DNA of 64,000 bases from Membranipora membranacea (Eukaryota; Bryozoa; Gymnolaemata; Cheilostomatida; Membraniporidae). The stretch is from contig OU612071.1 in NCBI GenBank assembly GCA_914767715.1, positions 26,409,681 through 26,473,680 on the forward strand, read 5' to 3'. Shown here piece by piece: positions 45,885 through 58,839 of this stretch. Below the pieces are notes generated by a model. That model did no database searches. It was not told the origin of the DNA and saw only the letters and a list, made by a program, of their open reading frames with translations. The position numbers and the translations under genes are program-made. Position 1 is the first letter of the stretch; every line of letters starts with the position of its first letter.

Positions 45885-46260
45885 AGTTTAGAATAAATCC
45901 TACAATGTAGAAAAATGACAAATCACATAACTCTTTCATTTGACAAGAAAAGCCTCATGATAGCTGGGTCATTATCTATTCTCTCAATATAACATGAATC
46001 CGGTAATAATATTGTCTTGTGACAGCTTAAAATAACCCCTATGATGTAGAAAAGTGACATTTTCATTTGACAAGAAAAGCCTCATGATAACTGGGTCATT
46101 ATCGATTCTCTCAATATAACATGAACCCGGTAATAATATTGTCTTGTGACAGCTTAAATTAAGCCCTATGATGTAGAAAATTGACAATTTCATTTGACAA
46201 AATAAGCCTCATGATTACTGGGTGATTATTTATATACTCAATATAGCATTAAACAGGTTA
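45885..46260 (+). repeat. 126-bp tandem repeat (about 2.8 units)
   Basis: CATTTGACAAGAAAAGCCTCATGAT recurs in part at 45937, 46063 and 46190, together with ATATAACATGAA and AATATTGTCTTGTGACAG. The third unit is more diverged. It lies upstream of the secreted-protein promoter. Confidence 0.9.
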
Positions 46261-47140
46261 TGAAATTTATGACACGCTATTAAGTGATAAAAAGTAGGCA
46301 ATAAAAAAGGGATGAATATTAAGTTAATATGCAATGACACAATGGAAGGCACTGCCAAGCACATAATGACACAGCCAAGTAATTGAATATTGACACTGTT
46401 ATAAATAAATACAATATTTAAATTTTATAATATCCGCCACTGGAAGTGAATTACCAAAAATTGCCTCGCAAAAAAATCTCAAATTCTCTGGTATTTTCCA
46501 GTATTTGCAACAATGTTTCATTGATTTTCCACCGCTACTTGGTCAACTTCAAGAGATGAGCCAGCATTATGATAACCTGTGTGCTTACCCAACAGATTGC
46601 CCATTTTTAAATCTACTGGTACCTTTCAAGTTCTGTGCAGGTTGCCTATGAATGCCAATTTTAACAAAATTAAAATTCCGCCTGGCGTATCTTGATTATG
46701 ACTTCATGAGTAAATAACTTAGATAACAAAAATACATCCAATTATGCTTGAACACAGCTGCTTGGCTAAGATTTTGATGTCAAGTAAAAGGTAAACAATT
46801 GGCAAATAGACACTGTGAGAATCTTTTTTATTTCAATAAGCTTATCTCAGGGATCAGGTGATCAGACAGATCAAACTGTACATTGTCGCCATTGAGTGCA
46901 TGCATTGATTTAACCAACCTACTTCAGATTAATACAATTTTCAACTAAAAAAGTTTAAGCTTTTTAACATTAATTTTTATTTCAAACCATTTGCATGTAA
47001 TTGAGTAATGTTGCTAGTATCAGGCGAAACGACATCGATGCATCAATTCCATGTTGTCTACCAAATATATTTTCTAGAAGTTTAGACCATTATGACAGGA
47101 TCTCCATCTATAGTCTGGAATTCAAATCATTTCAACAAAC
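46261..47140. other. No gene seen
   Basis: At 46437 the phrase GCCACTGGAAGTGAAT recurs; it is also near the left edges of both Y copies (15 and 49975). Otherwise unassigned. Confidence 0.45.
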
Positions 47141-47145
47141 ACACA

Positions 47146-47270
47146 AACAATATGATAGCGACGCTGTGACTTAAATTAAATGATTTACACCAGGACTTAT
47201 GATAGCATTAAAGTAGAAAACTGCTTTCTTAGCTTTGTCAAATTCACTAAAATATATTCAGCAAAAAGAC
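47146..47270 (-). pseudogene. Exon-like duplicate, copy a
   Basis: It matches 48241-48350 in direct orientation at about 90 percent by eye. On the minus strand, after ATATTTTAG, both copies read EFDKAKKA...YF...SPGVN.LI and a stop. No family was recognised. The preserved frame suggests a last exon of a duplicated small gene. Confidence 0.3.
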
Positions 47271-47764
47271 CAAAACAGAACACGACCTCTACATGATATC
47301 GTCATTGTGCAGCTATTCTAGTACCCATAGTCACACATGGAAGCCCTTACATCCTCAACCACTCCTTTAAAGTACAACTGAGATCTAATGATGAATTTTA
47401 AGTGGGTGACCTTGGCAAAAATAGTGCAATGTCATCTAACACAGATATTTGAAGCTGAAATGGCGTCGATCATTGTATCCTGACGTTGATAAAAGTCACA
47501 AGAATAGATATTTTTATGACATTTTATGTAATCATTTATAATTGGTTTGATTAGCCCTTGAATTTTAATTTGATTTAATAATAGAATATAATAAAAAATG
47601 ACTGCTTCTTCCATGACACTTCGTTCCTGACACCAAATTTCATTGCATTTGATAGAGTTGTTTGTTTCTTAATATTTGTAATTCAATATAATTCTGACTC
47701 TCTGGAATCACTGATGACTCCCTCTCTTTTATTTCCATGACTCAGATCTCTTTGTTGATTACAA

Positions 47765-47785
47765 TTTAGAAGGGGGGGGGGGTGT
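47765..47785 (+). repeat. G homopolymer run
   Basis: Eleven consecutive G near 47773, part of a G-rich patch. Confidence 0.8.
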
Positions 47786-48021
47786 CGGACAAAGGGGGTG
47801 GCAAGAATCTATGTTGGTCCCTGTCAGCAACAACCCTTTATTAAATTAATGGAAGATGACCTATTAGGCAAGATGCAAATAATGTTTTGACCCAGTAAAT
47901 CTTAAAGCTTCAGCTGTGTTCAAAGGCAATCACGGAGTTCCCATGCATTGATTAGTACTCAAAATGGAGTGAATGCCTCACCATCTGAAATGGGATGCTT
48001 GAAAAAAATTCAAAAAGGTCT

Positions 48022-48085
48022 ACCGCAGTCGGGAATTGAACCAGTCTTTGATGCTATCCACTGCGCTCGGCCCTAATCTAAAGAA
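48022..48085 (-). repeat. Possible tRNA-derived repeat
   Basis: On the minus strand GCAGTGGATAGCAT and, about 30 bp later, GGTTCAATTCCCGAC resemble pol III A and B boxes in order. Stems do not complete a tRNA. Likely a SINE remnant. Confidence 0.4.
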
Positions 48086-48240
48086 GGAACACAAACCAAT
48101 ACACAACTAAATTGAACCAATGCTTTTGCCATGATTCCATAGCTCCTCAAGTCAATGTGAACACAATGAATGGGAACTTAGTGAATGTCAAAGGTTGTTG
48201 ATGCACGTTAAATTAGACTGAGAACTTCAAAACAATACCA

Positions 48241-48599
48241 AACAATATGATAGCGACACTGTGACTTAAATTAAATTATTTACACCAGGACTTAAGATAC
48301 CATCAAAGTAGAGAAATGCTTTCTTAGCTTTGTCAAATTCACTAAAATATATCCTTATTTGCATCTTTCAGGTAGTTGATACATTCGCCATCACCAGAAC
48401 GGAAAAGCTGTGCAGGTACTTCACTATTCCCCTCTGACCTAAGAATATGATGAATTCCTTTGAAAACATCATTTTCTATCATAATTTTAGCTACAAAACA
48501 ATAAAACTTCATCAAAGAACCAACAGTGATTTTATTTATGAGCTCTTGAAGTTGTAATGAGTACAAGTTCTGCCCCGGCAGGGGGCCGTCAGGGGGCAC
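48241..48599 (-). pseudogene. Exon-like duplicate, copy b, with upstream ORF
   Basis: The lower part matches 47146-47270. Upstream on the minus strand an open frame runs ELINKITVGSLMKF, then after a TTTTGTAG acceptor AKIMIENDVFKGIHHIL, EVPAQLFRSGDGEC, NYLKDANKD. The shared EFDKAKKAF tail follows one frame over, so either a splice or a frameshift lies near 48345. Unknown family. Confidence 0.35.
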
Positions 48600-48752
48600 G
48601 AGTCTAGGGGCCTCAGACTAGCTACACAGTAATCATGACAGACCTTTTGATTGAAAACCACATCATGAGTAATTGTTGAAGTGCATTTTTTCAGGTCAGT
48701 CATTATTGTCAAACATGTGCTGGGGTATCCAGCGGTAAAGTCATAACCTACT

Positions 48753-48985
48753 GGCCATAATGCCGTGGTCAAAATATCATCAGGACAAAATGCGCAGAGA
48801 GCGTGATATGCCACTGCCAAAATTCCAGGAAAATAATACCATATATCGTAACAACACTGTACAATAAACCAAGGGCCAAATAAAAGTTCGGGAAAACACC
48901 AGTTGTTGCACGAGTCAGGAGCCCAGTGGAATCAAAGTCAGGTTGGACATAACACCATTCAGGCCAACAAGCCATATCCAGCGTC
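48753..48985 (+). mobile_element. Single arm of element V
   Basis: It starts GGCCATAATGCCGTGG and has the same order of short words as the V arms (27745-28007 and 29546-29800). No opposite arm is nearby, so this is a solo or truncated copy. Confidence 0.7.
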
Positions 48986-48999
48986 ATTTCCATTAGTCT

Positions 49000-49945
49000 A
49001 AAAAGTTTAGTCAACATAGGTTTATGACTGTCAGTTTCTAAGTGACAGTAACAGTGACAAAGACTGTCATAATATAGTCTGGGTTTACATCCAAATTGCA
49101 ATAATACTAACTGTAAGAGACAGAGCACGTATTAGATCCATATTTGTAGGGTCGGATTATCGCCTACCCAGTATACATGTGTATTATATATATCATGATG
49201 ATTTACAGATTAATGAATTAATGAATTTGAAATAGTCTTTGTTCAGGCCCCAAATAATAAAATGTAGAAACCCACCCAATAGGCCTATACCAAAATTATT
49301 CACTGGCTATTGTTTTGGAATCGGCCAAGCCATAGATGCACATGTCGGGTAAATAAATTTTACTAATTTTATGTGTCTTTTTACGCCCTATCAGGCTTGT
49401 CAAAGAGATCGACACTCTTATATGACAATCCAGTTCATGTAGGGTCCACATGATGGTACCAGGGGATTTAAAAGTTTGAGGTTGCAGATAAATCAACACA
49501 ATAACAAACCAAAACCTGTCAGCCAATCAAAACAAAACACAAGCACATGGGTCCATTTATAAGGGTACAATACTTGTGATACATGAGCAGATAACACCAC
49601 AGAAGCAATATTCAACATCACCAATAACACAGACAATGTGACGGCACTAAACCTCTATGCCGCACACTGAGCGGTTACTAGGGCGAATTGACGAGACTTT
49701 TAATTGTACATCAGCATCTTGATTGCTCTCTCAAACAAAACACACTGAACGGAGTAAAAACTATGTCCTATCTAGTACTACCAAAAATATGTAAAAACAG
49801 GACATCATTATGATATCAATGAATTGCAATAACTAGGTAATAGCAAAGCTACAATTAATTGGCTCACACTCATCAAGACGGCAAAGATTAACCACCCACA
49901 CCAGGACACAGCCCATTATTTGGTCATTGTTATTGCAATAAATGT
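49000..49945. other. No gene seen
   Basis: Short ORFs only; no recognised motif or repeat end up to the start of Y copy 2. Confidence 0.45.
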
Positions 49946-49949
49946 CAAT

Positions 49950-52618
49950 TAAAATGCCATTATTTCTGCCACTGGAAGTGAATAAGATTCAGCTTCTTAT
50001 TTCTCGCCATAGACTTAGGAAAACCACTAACTGGGCCTTCAGGGGGAGAAAGAAAGACATTATCATCTCCACATGTTACACCAACGTGCATAACAGCAAT
50101 TAATTCCATGATGATTTAAGCTAGCATTTTTCCAGTTTAATTTGATAAATCATCGTTTGGGATATCAAGCATAGGCATGGAGTTCCATCTCGATCATTGC
50201 CAATTTGTACGACCATTAAATTTTCAATGCTTCATCATATGGAACTATATAGCAATTTTTGGTGCAAGTGTATCTAAAGGTATTGATGGAGGGATTTAGG
50301 TGATTAGCTGATCAACGGTAGATACGTGGTATCATTTTGCATTTTCTTTCCATGTCACAGGAAGAATGTCAGCTCTATCACGTTGCGACTTTTTGCGGCT
50401 GAAATTGAAGCGGCATTCAAGCGATGTGGTACAGGGAATGTCAGCAGATTTTATTGTTGATGAATGGAGTGGTGTTGAATTCATAAATGTTAAATTTTAT
50501 CTTTAACAGATCAATCACAGAAACGGACAGTTGCAGAGCAGCTGGACTACTTCAGCTTTCTCTAGTAAGAAACGTCCACCAAATTTTCATATGGCCTGCC
50601 ACTTACCAGCTACTATATGTCGTTTCGGACCAGCCCATGTGTAAGTTTTAGATAAATAACCATCAGATGAAAGCATAGTAACTGAGTAAATTTTTGTATG
50701 GAAGATGATTTGTCAATGGCCATTGATTTTTAGATTGATAAGAATGTGGAATGTCTTTCACGATACATACCAATCCAACAAGTAACAATCAATTTAGATA
50801 GTACAATTATCCTAGAGTGTTTAGATAGTCTATGGATTAATATTATACCTTGCAATCTGAGCAATTTTAATGGAGCCAAAATTTGGCAATTCAGTGTGCA
50901 GATTACTAGACACTACTTTCATTAATAAAAGACAAAACTTTAAATGCTATTCAATAATTTCCTGTTAATCCTATCTGGCTCAAATTTAGTGTTATATATC
51001 AATAGGCATTTTTGCAGCACCATGAAGGGAACAAAGGTTCTTCAAATTCACAAGCAAGCATGTACTATTGTTTTATGGCAACAGCATACTTTAAATGCGG
51101 AAAAATACTACCGAAACTACTGCATAATCAAACGATATATGGCTATTAGCTCCAAAAAAAACTTGATTACTACATAATCAGTAGACCACCCCAGGATTTT
51201 AATAGCTATGATAACCAGTAGACAAGCATTAGCACCATAATTTCAGTGCAAAGACCTTTATTGATTGTATTAATTTATATTATAGTATATTTCAGATACT
51301 GGGCATTTTATTTTGAGCGGAAAAACGGTCAAGAAGGGAGACAGGTGTCTAATAACAAGGGAGATATAGCAGGACAGGTATGATTACATCTATTTTATGA
51401 GTTAAATGTCAGCAAATTCATTTCATTCCAAAAGCTTATTACCATAAGGTCATTGGTATAGTCATGTTTTAAAACGGCATAAATCTCTTGAGAAGGTGTA
51501 AACAACAATTAAATGTAAGAGTTAGCACCTCAAATAGTCCTGCAAGTTAAGCACTCAGGCTTAGATGTGAGTGATTACTGAAATAATCCTTATTTGTATC
51601 TATTTTTAAATTTACAGTAGGCATGATAGTGGCTATCATTGTATCAGTATCAGGATTAATTTATAGATTTTAACATGAGCACAGAAAATAAGAGGACTGA
51701 AAAAGTGGCTGTATGAATATCAAATTCAAAGTGACTGACCAAACATGGAGGATAGAAGATGTCGTGGCCCAGAAACTCTGAAAACAATTCATTCATAGTT
51801 TCCATCATTTTATTAATTGCAGCTCATGAGGAAAATAGACAATCGAGCTCAGTGCAGTACAAGCAGCACACAGCCTACCGAGGATTGATGCTAGATTTTG
51901 TTACAAGAACTATGCTGAGAAACGACTTCAAAATTTTCAGTGGTGCAGTTGTCAAGAGAGAAGCGATCAAGAAGGGTGCTGCTGTGTTGTGTGCTGGTGT
52001 TTATGGGATCGTGTGAGAGAATTCTTGAAGGGCCAATGTGCGAATTTGGTCCTGTGCTTAGGCAGCTAGCATGTGTGTCAAGATATGTAAAATGTGAAGC
52101 TGTCCAAGCTTTCAGATACTCCAATGAGTCAGAGATTTTACATGTGTTGCTGCCTAATAGAAAGAAAAGTTGTTAAATAAGATGGCTGGCATTGAATTTG
52201 TAAGACCTCGGAAAGTTTTTTGCTGCATTACAGTTTTATTTACCAAAGGTAGCTATAAATCTTACATACCTGGCCGTTCACTGTATTTACAAATTTGTAC
52301 AAATTTTAGATAATAGTTTCTCAAACGCTTATTTATCAGGCTGTTGTGTATATCGATGACTACCAATACTAGGTATATTTTTTATGGGCTTGTGTCAGTA
52401 TTTCGCAAATTCTTTTCTGAATCAATGGAATAGTATGCCAAAATGACGACTTGATCATGAAAATTTTCTGTCAGCTCTAATTTAAATCCTCATTCTAATC
52501 CATAATGCCTAATTATAAGTTCAGATTTCATGTAATTTCCGAATGAATCCATAAATATCACTGGTCCTATAATTCAAGTTATAGAGTTGTTCTGAATTGA
52601 CAGAATAATATGGCAAAA
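49950..52618 (+). repeat. Segment Y, copy 2 (carries the empty X site)
   Basis: Direct-orientation match to 1-5404. It lacks X and has ACATACCTG once at 52264-52272. It also lacks the ~60 bp at 2146-2210 and the 56 bp at about 2288-2343 of copy 1. The exon-like island with both splice sites is kept at 51296-51377. Confidence 0.85.
51823..52174 (+). pseudogene. Coding-like region of Y copy 2
   Basis: Acceptor AATTGCAG, then an open frame AHEENRQSSS, YRGLMLDFVTRTMLRNDF, KREAIKKGAAVLCAGVYGIV. A 56-bp deletion relative to copy 1 then breaks the frame, and the tail (RQLACVSRYVKCEA, LPNRKKS) continues in another frame. Copy 1 has the tail in frame but a stop in the front, so neither copy is intact. 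Confidence 0.4.
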
Positions 52619-52954
52619 TGATCACTTGATTGAGAAAATTCGAAAAACCGAAAAGAACGTCCATATTTTATATTAGGTCTCAATAATTGCAATTCTGAGG
52701 CAAAACAGATCTTGTCATCTCGACTTTACTGTTGTGCAATCTAAGCTTGTGTTGTTTTCCTTATGAATACATAAAAATCACCAGTTATACAAGTCGAGTT
52801 GCCATTGTTTGAAGTTGAAGTTGGTGTTGTTATCCTGTATCAATACTGCTTTGTAAATCCTGACAATGAATGGTATGGACTACATTGTGATTCGGGAAGA
52901 TAACTCTTACAAATAAGTCCTTGTGCGTCGCGAACAAAACCTGTAGTGGTGACT

Positions 52955-53290
52955 CCGCAGTCTCAGTTTACAATACCTGATCAAACAACCAAACGCCTAA
53001 GTTCAATACCAAATATCACTCCAATAGATTGCCTCAAATACTTGAATAGTATTTCTAACAATAAGGCCATAGGATCTGATGGATTTCTGTAGGGATACTG
53101 AAACTCACTTTTCAATATATCAAACATATACTCACTGAAATGCTCAACAGGATTTTAATTGAGGGTGAATTCCCATGCAAATGGACACTAGCTTGTGTGA
53201 CACCCACTTTTAAGGGGGTGATACCAACGACATGGCCAATTTCAGACCAATTTCGGATTTTAACAAAATTATTAGAAGAGCAGAAAAATT
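52955..53290 (+). pseudogene. LINE reverse transcriptase, 5' fragment
   Basis: The frame reads ITPIDCLKYLNSISNNKAIGSDG, a typical RT fingertip segment, then stops; shifted, it continues EMLNRILIEGEFPCKW, VTPTFK and LTKLLEEQKN. This matches the region just before the 'LTDxQFGFR' motif of CR1/Jockey-type LINEs. It ends exactly where X copy 3 starts. Confidence 0.75.
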
Positions 53291-53291
53291 G

Positions 53292-56200
53292 TCAGTACCA
53301 AAAATGGGCACTCGAGATAATATGTTGTTATATTCATTGAGTCGCAGAATTCAGAGGGTGCAGATAGATATGAAAACATGTGCACCCAGTAACCTCCATG
53401 GAATTTAGTAATCACAACATAAACAAGGAGCAGAGAGACACAGAAGTGATCAATCAAAGATATAACAAAGGCAACCGCAGTATGCTAATCCGGTCAGAAA
53501 ATAGGAATTCCAGTGACGCAGTAATTTGGTTTTCCAATACGTCATAGTACAAAGTACCAAGTAAACTTCAGGGTGACAAGGAAGTAATAAATCATGGAGT
53601 AACAACAACAAAGTCAGCCCAAAAATAGAACAATAAATACCAGAGGGTAGACTGAGGAACAGCAGCAATATACCACGTGACATGACCACAGTACGGTTTC
53701 ATATAACAAAGCCACAAGAGACACTAATCCACTAATCCGCTGACAGCTAATCAGACGACAACAAGCAGAGTCAGCGCAAAATTCGGCACCTATCGGCCAA
53801 AATTTTGAGCAGTAAATCAGTGCAGTTTAATGCTTTGAGCAGCAAGGTCAACTTTTTATATACCTAGTAAAAGATATTATAATTATTTTGATTTGATAAA
53901 TGCTAGTTTTAAATCGGAGAACTTCGTTAGAACGCTAAAACTAAAGTGGAGTCGAATTACATTATCCTTTTTATCAAGACAATAAACCATAACTTTAGTG
54001 AACAAATTGTTGTAGTTGATTTCTATGCATATAGTAATTGGCGAAGTAATTCGGGACAGTTCGTCAGGTACTCAGATGTTAGGTCAAATTCACTAAGAGT
54101 TTATAAGACATTTTTGCGATCAACTGAAGTAAGTCGTGATTAATTGTTACTATAACAACACTCTAAAACAGGATTCAAAATTGACTTTAGGAGGTTTAAT
54201 CATTGTGACCCACCGTTAAACTTAGGTAATTCGCGACAGTGCTCATAACAAGTAGGAAATCATTGTGACCCACAGTCAAACGCAGGTAATTCGCGTTCTG
54301 TGCTCATATCAACTCAATTTTAACCGACTGCCAGTTTGAATTTAGAAGAGGCAGAAATACCACCACTGCTATAAACAAGCTCATGGAACAATTGTATAAA
54401 AATTTTTACCGCTGCAACAGCACATTTGGCATATTTTTAGATTTTTCAAAGGCGTTTGATACTATTAATCATGAAATTTTAGTCAAACAGCTACTGTTTA
54501 ATGAATTTTTACCCTGTGCCACATCTCTCATTGAAAATTACCTCAAAAACCGTAAACAATATGTTATTGTAAATAATGCTGTATCTCAGTACCGTGACAT
54601 CAACATAGGAGTATCCCAAGGTTCAAACCTGGGGCCGCTTTTATTTTTGATTTGCATAAACGACCTCTTGAATGCAGCGCCTGCATTAAATTACATACTG
54701 TATGCAGACAACACTAATATTTTTTGTACAGACCATGCTATTTTAAGTCAAGAATTATAAACAAAGTTGAAAATTGGTGCTTAGCTAATAAACTAGTACT
54801 TAACTATTCCAAAACTGTTCAGGTAATTTTTAAATCCCCAAGAAAAGCTATCAGTGCCGATGATCATGTTATCAAACTGAATACCAACACCCTTGAACTG
54901 AAAAATGAAACTAATTTTTTAGGTATTATCCTTGATTCAAATATTACTTTTAAGTCGCATATAAATGAATTGTGCAAAAAAATTAAATTTGGTTGTAATA
55001 ATGATGCGTGTAGTAAGGCCATATTTTGACGAAAAAACAATGATCGAACTATATTACTCATTTTTTTACCCGCACCTGCTCTATGGAATAGAGTTCTGGG
55101 GCCATGCTGCTGGAAATGACCTTAAACGAGTAATAGTCCTCCAAAAAGCTTGTGTAAGAGTGATTTTAAAGAAAAAAACCAGAGATCATGTTTTAACCCT
55201 TTTTAAGACTTAAAATATAATGCTATTCCAATACTGCTCTTTAAAACTATTTTTAAGAACATTTTCGAATGAGTTTATCAACTCTCTTAAATCAAAACAT
55301 GATTATAACACGAGATTAAATAATTTACGAACAAAAAAGGCCATAAACAAACCAGGTGAGAGGTCCCTGTTGTGCCATGGTGTCAACCTGTACAACAGGT
55401 ACCTTATGGGAGTGGAGACATGTACTCAGTCTGGTTCCTTGGGTGGCCTGGCGGCGCGCCTGTGGGAGGGGGTTTGATTGTGTGCAGGTTGCGGATGTTT
55501 CGCTCTGTCCTTCCAGCAGGCGAGTGTGGCGTCGAGAGTTCTAGTCGGGCAGTCTCTGCTCTAGCTTCGTGCTATCTGACTGTCCCATTGCTATTTAACT
55601 TTTTATATACCTTTGATACGGTTTTACTCATTCTAGTTTTTATAGTAAGCAATAAACACACACATAAAAATTAAAAAATTTTTAAAAATTTAAAAAAATC
55701 ATATTGAGTTTGAATCATAGATAAGTATCATTGTGAACTACTGTTAAAAGCGGGACAGTAATAAGTAGTAGTCATTACTGCTTGGGGGTTAAATAGATTA
55801 AGTTTTCGGAATAACAGTTTGGGATTAGATTCTTGCGTTTTAGGACGCTACCGATTTAAGATAAGATACCTCTAATCTGTGAAACATTAATTCAACATTG
55901 AATATAGAAATTGAACATCAATTTTAGAGTGACCACAGACTGATACCTCTTTCTTTCACTAGAAATTGGTTTGGAGTCTTTAGCTAATTTAACTTGGCTA
56001 AGAGGCCTGTGATACTGATACACCGCCTTGATTACCTGATTGGGCTTCCAGGCACTATACAGAGATCAAGTAAGTGCTCATAATTAAAATCAGTCACCTA
56101 AGTTGAATAACAAAAATATCAAACGTACCTGAACATATTCATAAATAGTGATTGTGTCGTACTAACATCTAAAGATTATATTGACTTTTACTGTTAGAAC

Positions 56201-56696
56201 AAGACAGGGTTCTTAGCAGGTTATCGGCAGGAACCTTTCTTAAACAACTTGAAGGCAACTTCATTGTGAAGCTAAGAAAAGGTCAGGCTCAATAACAACC
56301 CCTTAGTAAATTACTTTGTGGAGTAGTGGGAACCAACTGTTCGTCACTAGAAATTAATAAGTTAAATACCTCGTACTCACCAGAGTGCTAGTATTACCAA
56401 TTGGAACCACGTTTTAATAGATTTGTGCGATCTTGTCTTTCTTCAGTGCATGAAATAGGAGGTAACTCGCAATTAGGACTACAAATAAATTACACAACAA
56501 TAAAGTGCCATTTAGAAGTGTCCGGAGTGCAAGATTTAAAACCATTATACTAGAACCATAGTTAGAACCAAATCTAAAAATAGGACGGTTATAGAACAAC
56601 TATACATACTAATAGTACACAGCATATACTTTAGTATAGGATAGTACCGATTCCGTTCCTCACAGCATATACTCTCTTAAAGTATATGCACAGTGA
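53292..56696 (+). mobile_element. Element X, copy 3 (interrupted by a LINE)
   Basis: Left half 53292-54310 (one 240-bp unit, TATA core lost, two 60-bp units) and right half 55727-56696 flank a LINE 3' piece. The right terminus is diverged after CACAGTGAG. Left flank GAAAAATTG and a possible right flank ACAAAATTG hint at a degraded 9-bp duplication. Right-half text aligns well with copies 1 and 2. Confidence 0.75.
54311..55710 (+). pseudogene. CR1/Jockey-like LINE, 3' part (RT, decayed)
   Basis: It starts ILTDCQFEFRRGRNTTTAI and continues FLDFSKAFDTINHEIL, GVSQGSNLGPLLFLICINDL and YILYADNTNIF. The catalytic YADD box reads YADN, losing one essential Asp. Two frameshifts follow (near 54755 and 55000) before the thumb region (NKVENWCLANKLVLN, FLGIILDSN, YGIEFWG) and an NTRLNNLR C-terminal motif near 55310. 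An A/T-rich tail ends near 55710. TCATAT on both sides, within the X 60-bp repeat, suggests a target duplication. Confidence 0.85.
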
Positions 56697-57009
56697 GTTC
56701 AATTTGTTACAAAATTGTCAAATTGTCAAAATTTTCAGTTACAAATTGTCTGTTATAGGCGTGTATAGATGACTGTGACAAGAAACACAAAGGCAATACA
56801 GCGGCTCGCCATAGGTGCACTACTGACAACTGCAGGTGCACAGATTGGTAACAATGGCAACAATGGCAACAATGATTCGCTTGTTTTTATAGCAATAAAA
56901 TTCAAATCTGCCATAAATATCAGTTGTTTCCTGTAATACATAGAAAAAACATATATACTGTTCTCATTGAGCTTAGATAATGCTGGTTGATACTGATAAT
57001 AATGAATAT

Positions 57010-57830
57010 ACTGAAGAATGGGTGGCGAAATAGTGGGTGTCATATGGGCTAGACCGCAATGGCTGTGCCCTTTTGCTCACAGTTTACAGGCAGGTCGAAG
57101 CACTCCTGGGGGTCCAACAAGTCTCAGTAGTCCCGGCGTTCTTACCAACTTTGAAGCTGTCTGAGCACGATGACTATACTATACCTAATATTAAACCCAG
57201 ACTGTATCCTAATGCTTTGCACCTCCAAATATCAGCCTGAAACTTAAAAAAAGATATGGAAGTTGAACAGCCGATTAGAAAATGTCTTTCTCACGGATAA
57301 AAGGTATATATACTTCAAACAATGGCAATAACAATAATGAAAAAGTTTCATGCGATATGTGGGTCAGACAAATTTTTATCGGTCCCCATCACTGTGGGTA
57401 TACATATGAGCAAAGCTTTATTGAGTTGTTTTCTTGTTTACCAATGTAAATGTGTTCAACTCTGAAATGTGATGACACTTGCTTAGCAGCAAGATTCTTA
57501 TTTGAATATTGAAGTAGCAACCTGCAACCGGCGACTGGCAAGTTGTATCACAGATGGTTGTCGCAGGAATATGACAGCAATGCTCGAATTATATCCGTGG
57601 TCGTGTTGCTGAAGCAGATACAGTTGGGCATGCTTGGACAAGGATCCTCTTGTTTGTGTGGTACCAAAACTATTGCTATACCGATCCAATCTTAGTTGTT
57701 GTTTCCAAAAACATAAAAAACCCTCTCAATTCGGACTTGTCAAAAACATAAAGTGTAATCAGCAGCAGCCAACAGATATCACTGTGAGGCTGTTCGCTCA
57801 TATGGGTTGTACATCATGGTTGAATGTCAT
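57010..57830 (+). repeat. Repeat R, copy 2
   Basis: Inverted partner of 42610-43420. The frame at 57730-57810 reads VKNIKCNQQQPTDITVRL. No terminal structure is visible. Confidence 0.65.
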
Positions 57831-58835
57831 TCTAACAGGATGCCAGTTCAGCCTCTCACGCTTTTCCCAATTCTTTTTAATAGAATTAACATGATCAACT
57901 CACAATCTGTGGCTTGTGAGGTCTCAAAGCAAACTGTATGAGAAGTAACAAATATCGATGCTACACATTGGATATTTACAGGCAATATTTACCTGGTACA
58001 AATGTGAGAGGTTTCACTGGTCAAAGAGATAAAAAATGTGATGAACGAGACAAAAAGCAATGTCACTTTTACCCCACTAGAAACTTGGACTCAGACAGCT
58101 GCTTACAATGTTTTGAAATTTTGCTCAAAAATTCATAATTTGTAGCAGATGTTATGATAGAACTGCCTACCAGTCCCTAGAATGTTGCTCTTTTAGTTAT
58201 GCTATTGTATTTATGAGTGTGACCATGATAATCAGATAGGAATTTAGTGTCCATTGCTACAGTTTGTGCGGAACAGCTGGCAAGTTGCTAAAGTGATTAT
58301 GGCAAACACAATAAGATTAAAGAAATTTGTGTAAAACCATATTATTCTACACATGCTCATTATTTGAAACCAAAGTTTTAATCTCGCTGTACCTTTATTT
58401 TAGTAAAAGTATGACCAAGTCTAGGTGTTTACCATGTTTTGGGGGAATTTTTTCCCGTTAGTCACAAATTTTGTGGCAAATATTCTGTAAGAAGTAACAG
58501 CTTAGATGATTTGGTTATCTTAACGATTCCTTTCAGCTGTACGATAGTAGGCAGTATGTTATGTTGTGTCCCGACCGTCACATCCCCTGTGTCACAGGTG
58601 GGATTCAACTTAAGTGACTAATCATGACACAATATGATGAGACATTCCTATGTTGAACCATATTGTTCTGCACTTCCTCATTGGTAGGAATCAAAAGTTT
58701 CCATTTCATTGTATCTCTTTTCCAGAATAATCTTTATTCTAGTTGGGCCAAGTTTTACTAATGGGTTCAAGTTTTGTATTTGGGGCCAAAGTTATATACC
58801 TGAGGCCCAGCTTTACTAATTGGGCACAAGTTTGG
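57831..58835. other. No gene supported
   Basis: A 66-codon ORF at 57938 (TNVRGFTGQRDKKCDERD) is unrecognised. The rest shows nothing. Confidence 0.4.
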
Positions 58836-58839
58836 ACGG

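Noticed and set aside
55356-55674. Overlapping ORFs after the LINE RT as separate genes
   Set aside because: They are GC-richer 3' sequence of the same LINE copy before its A/T-rich tail, with no family signature.
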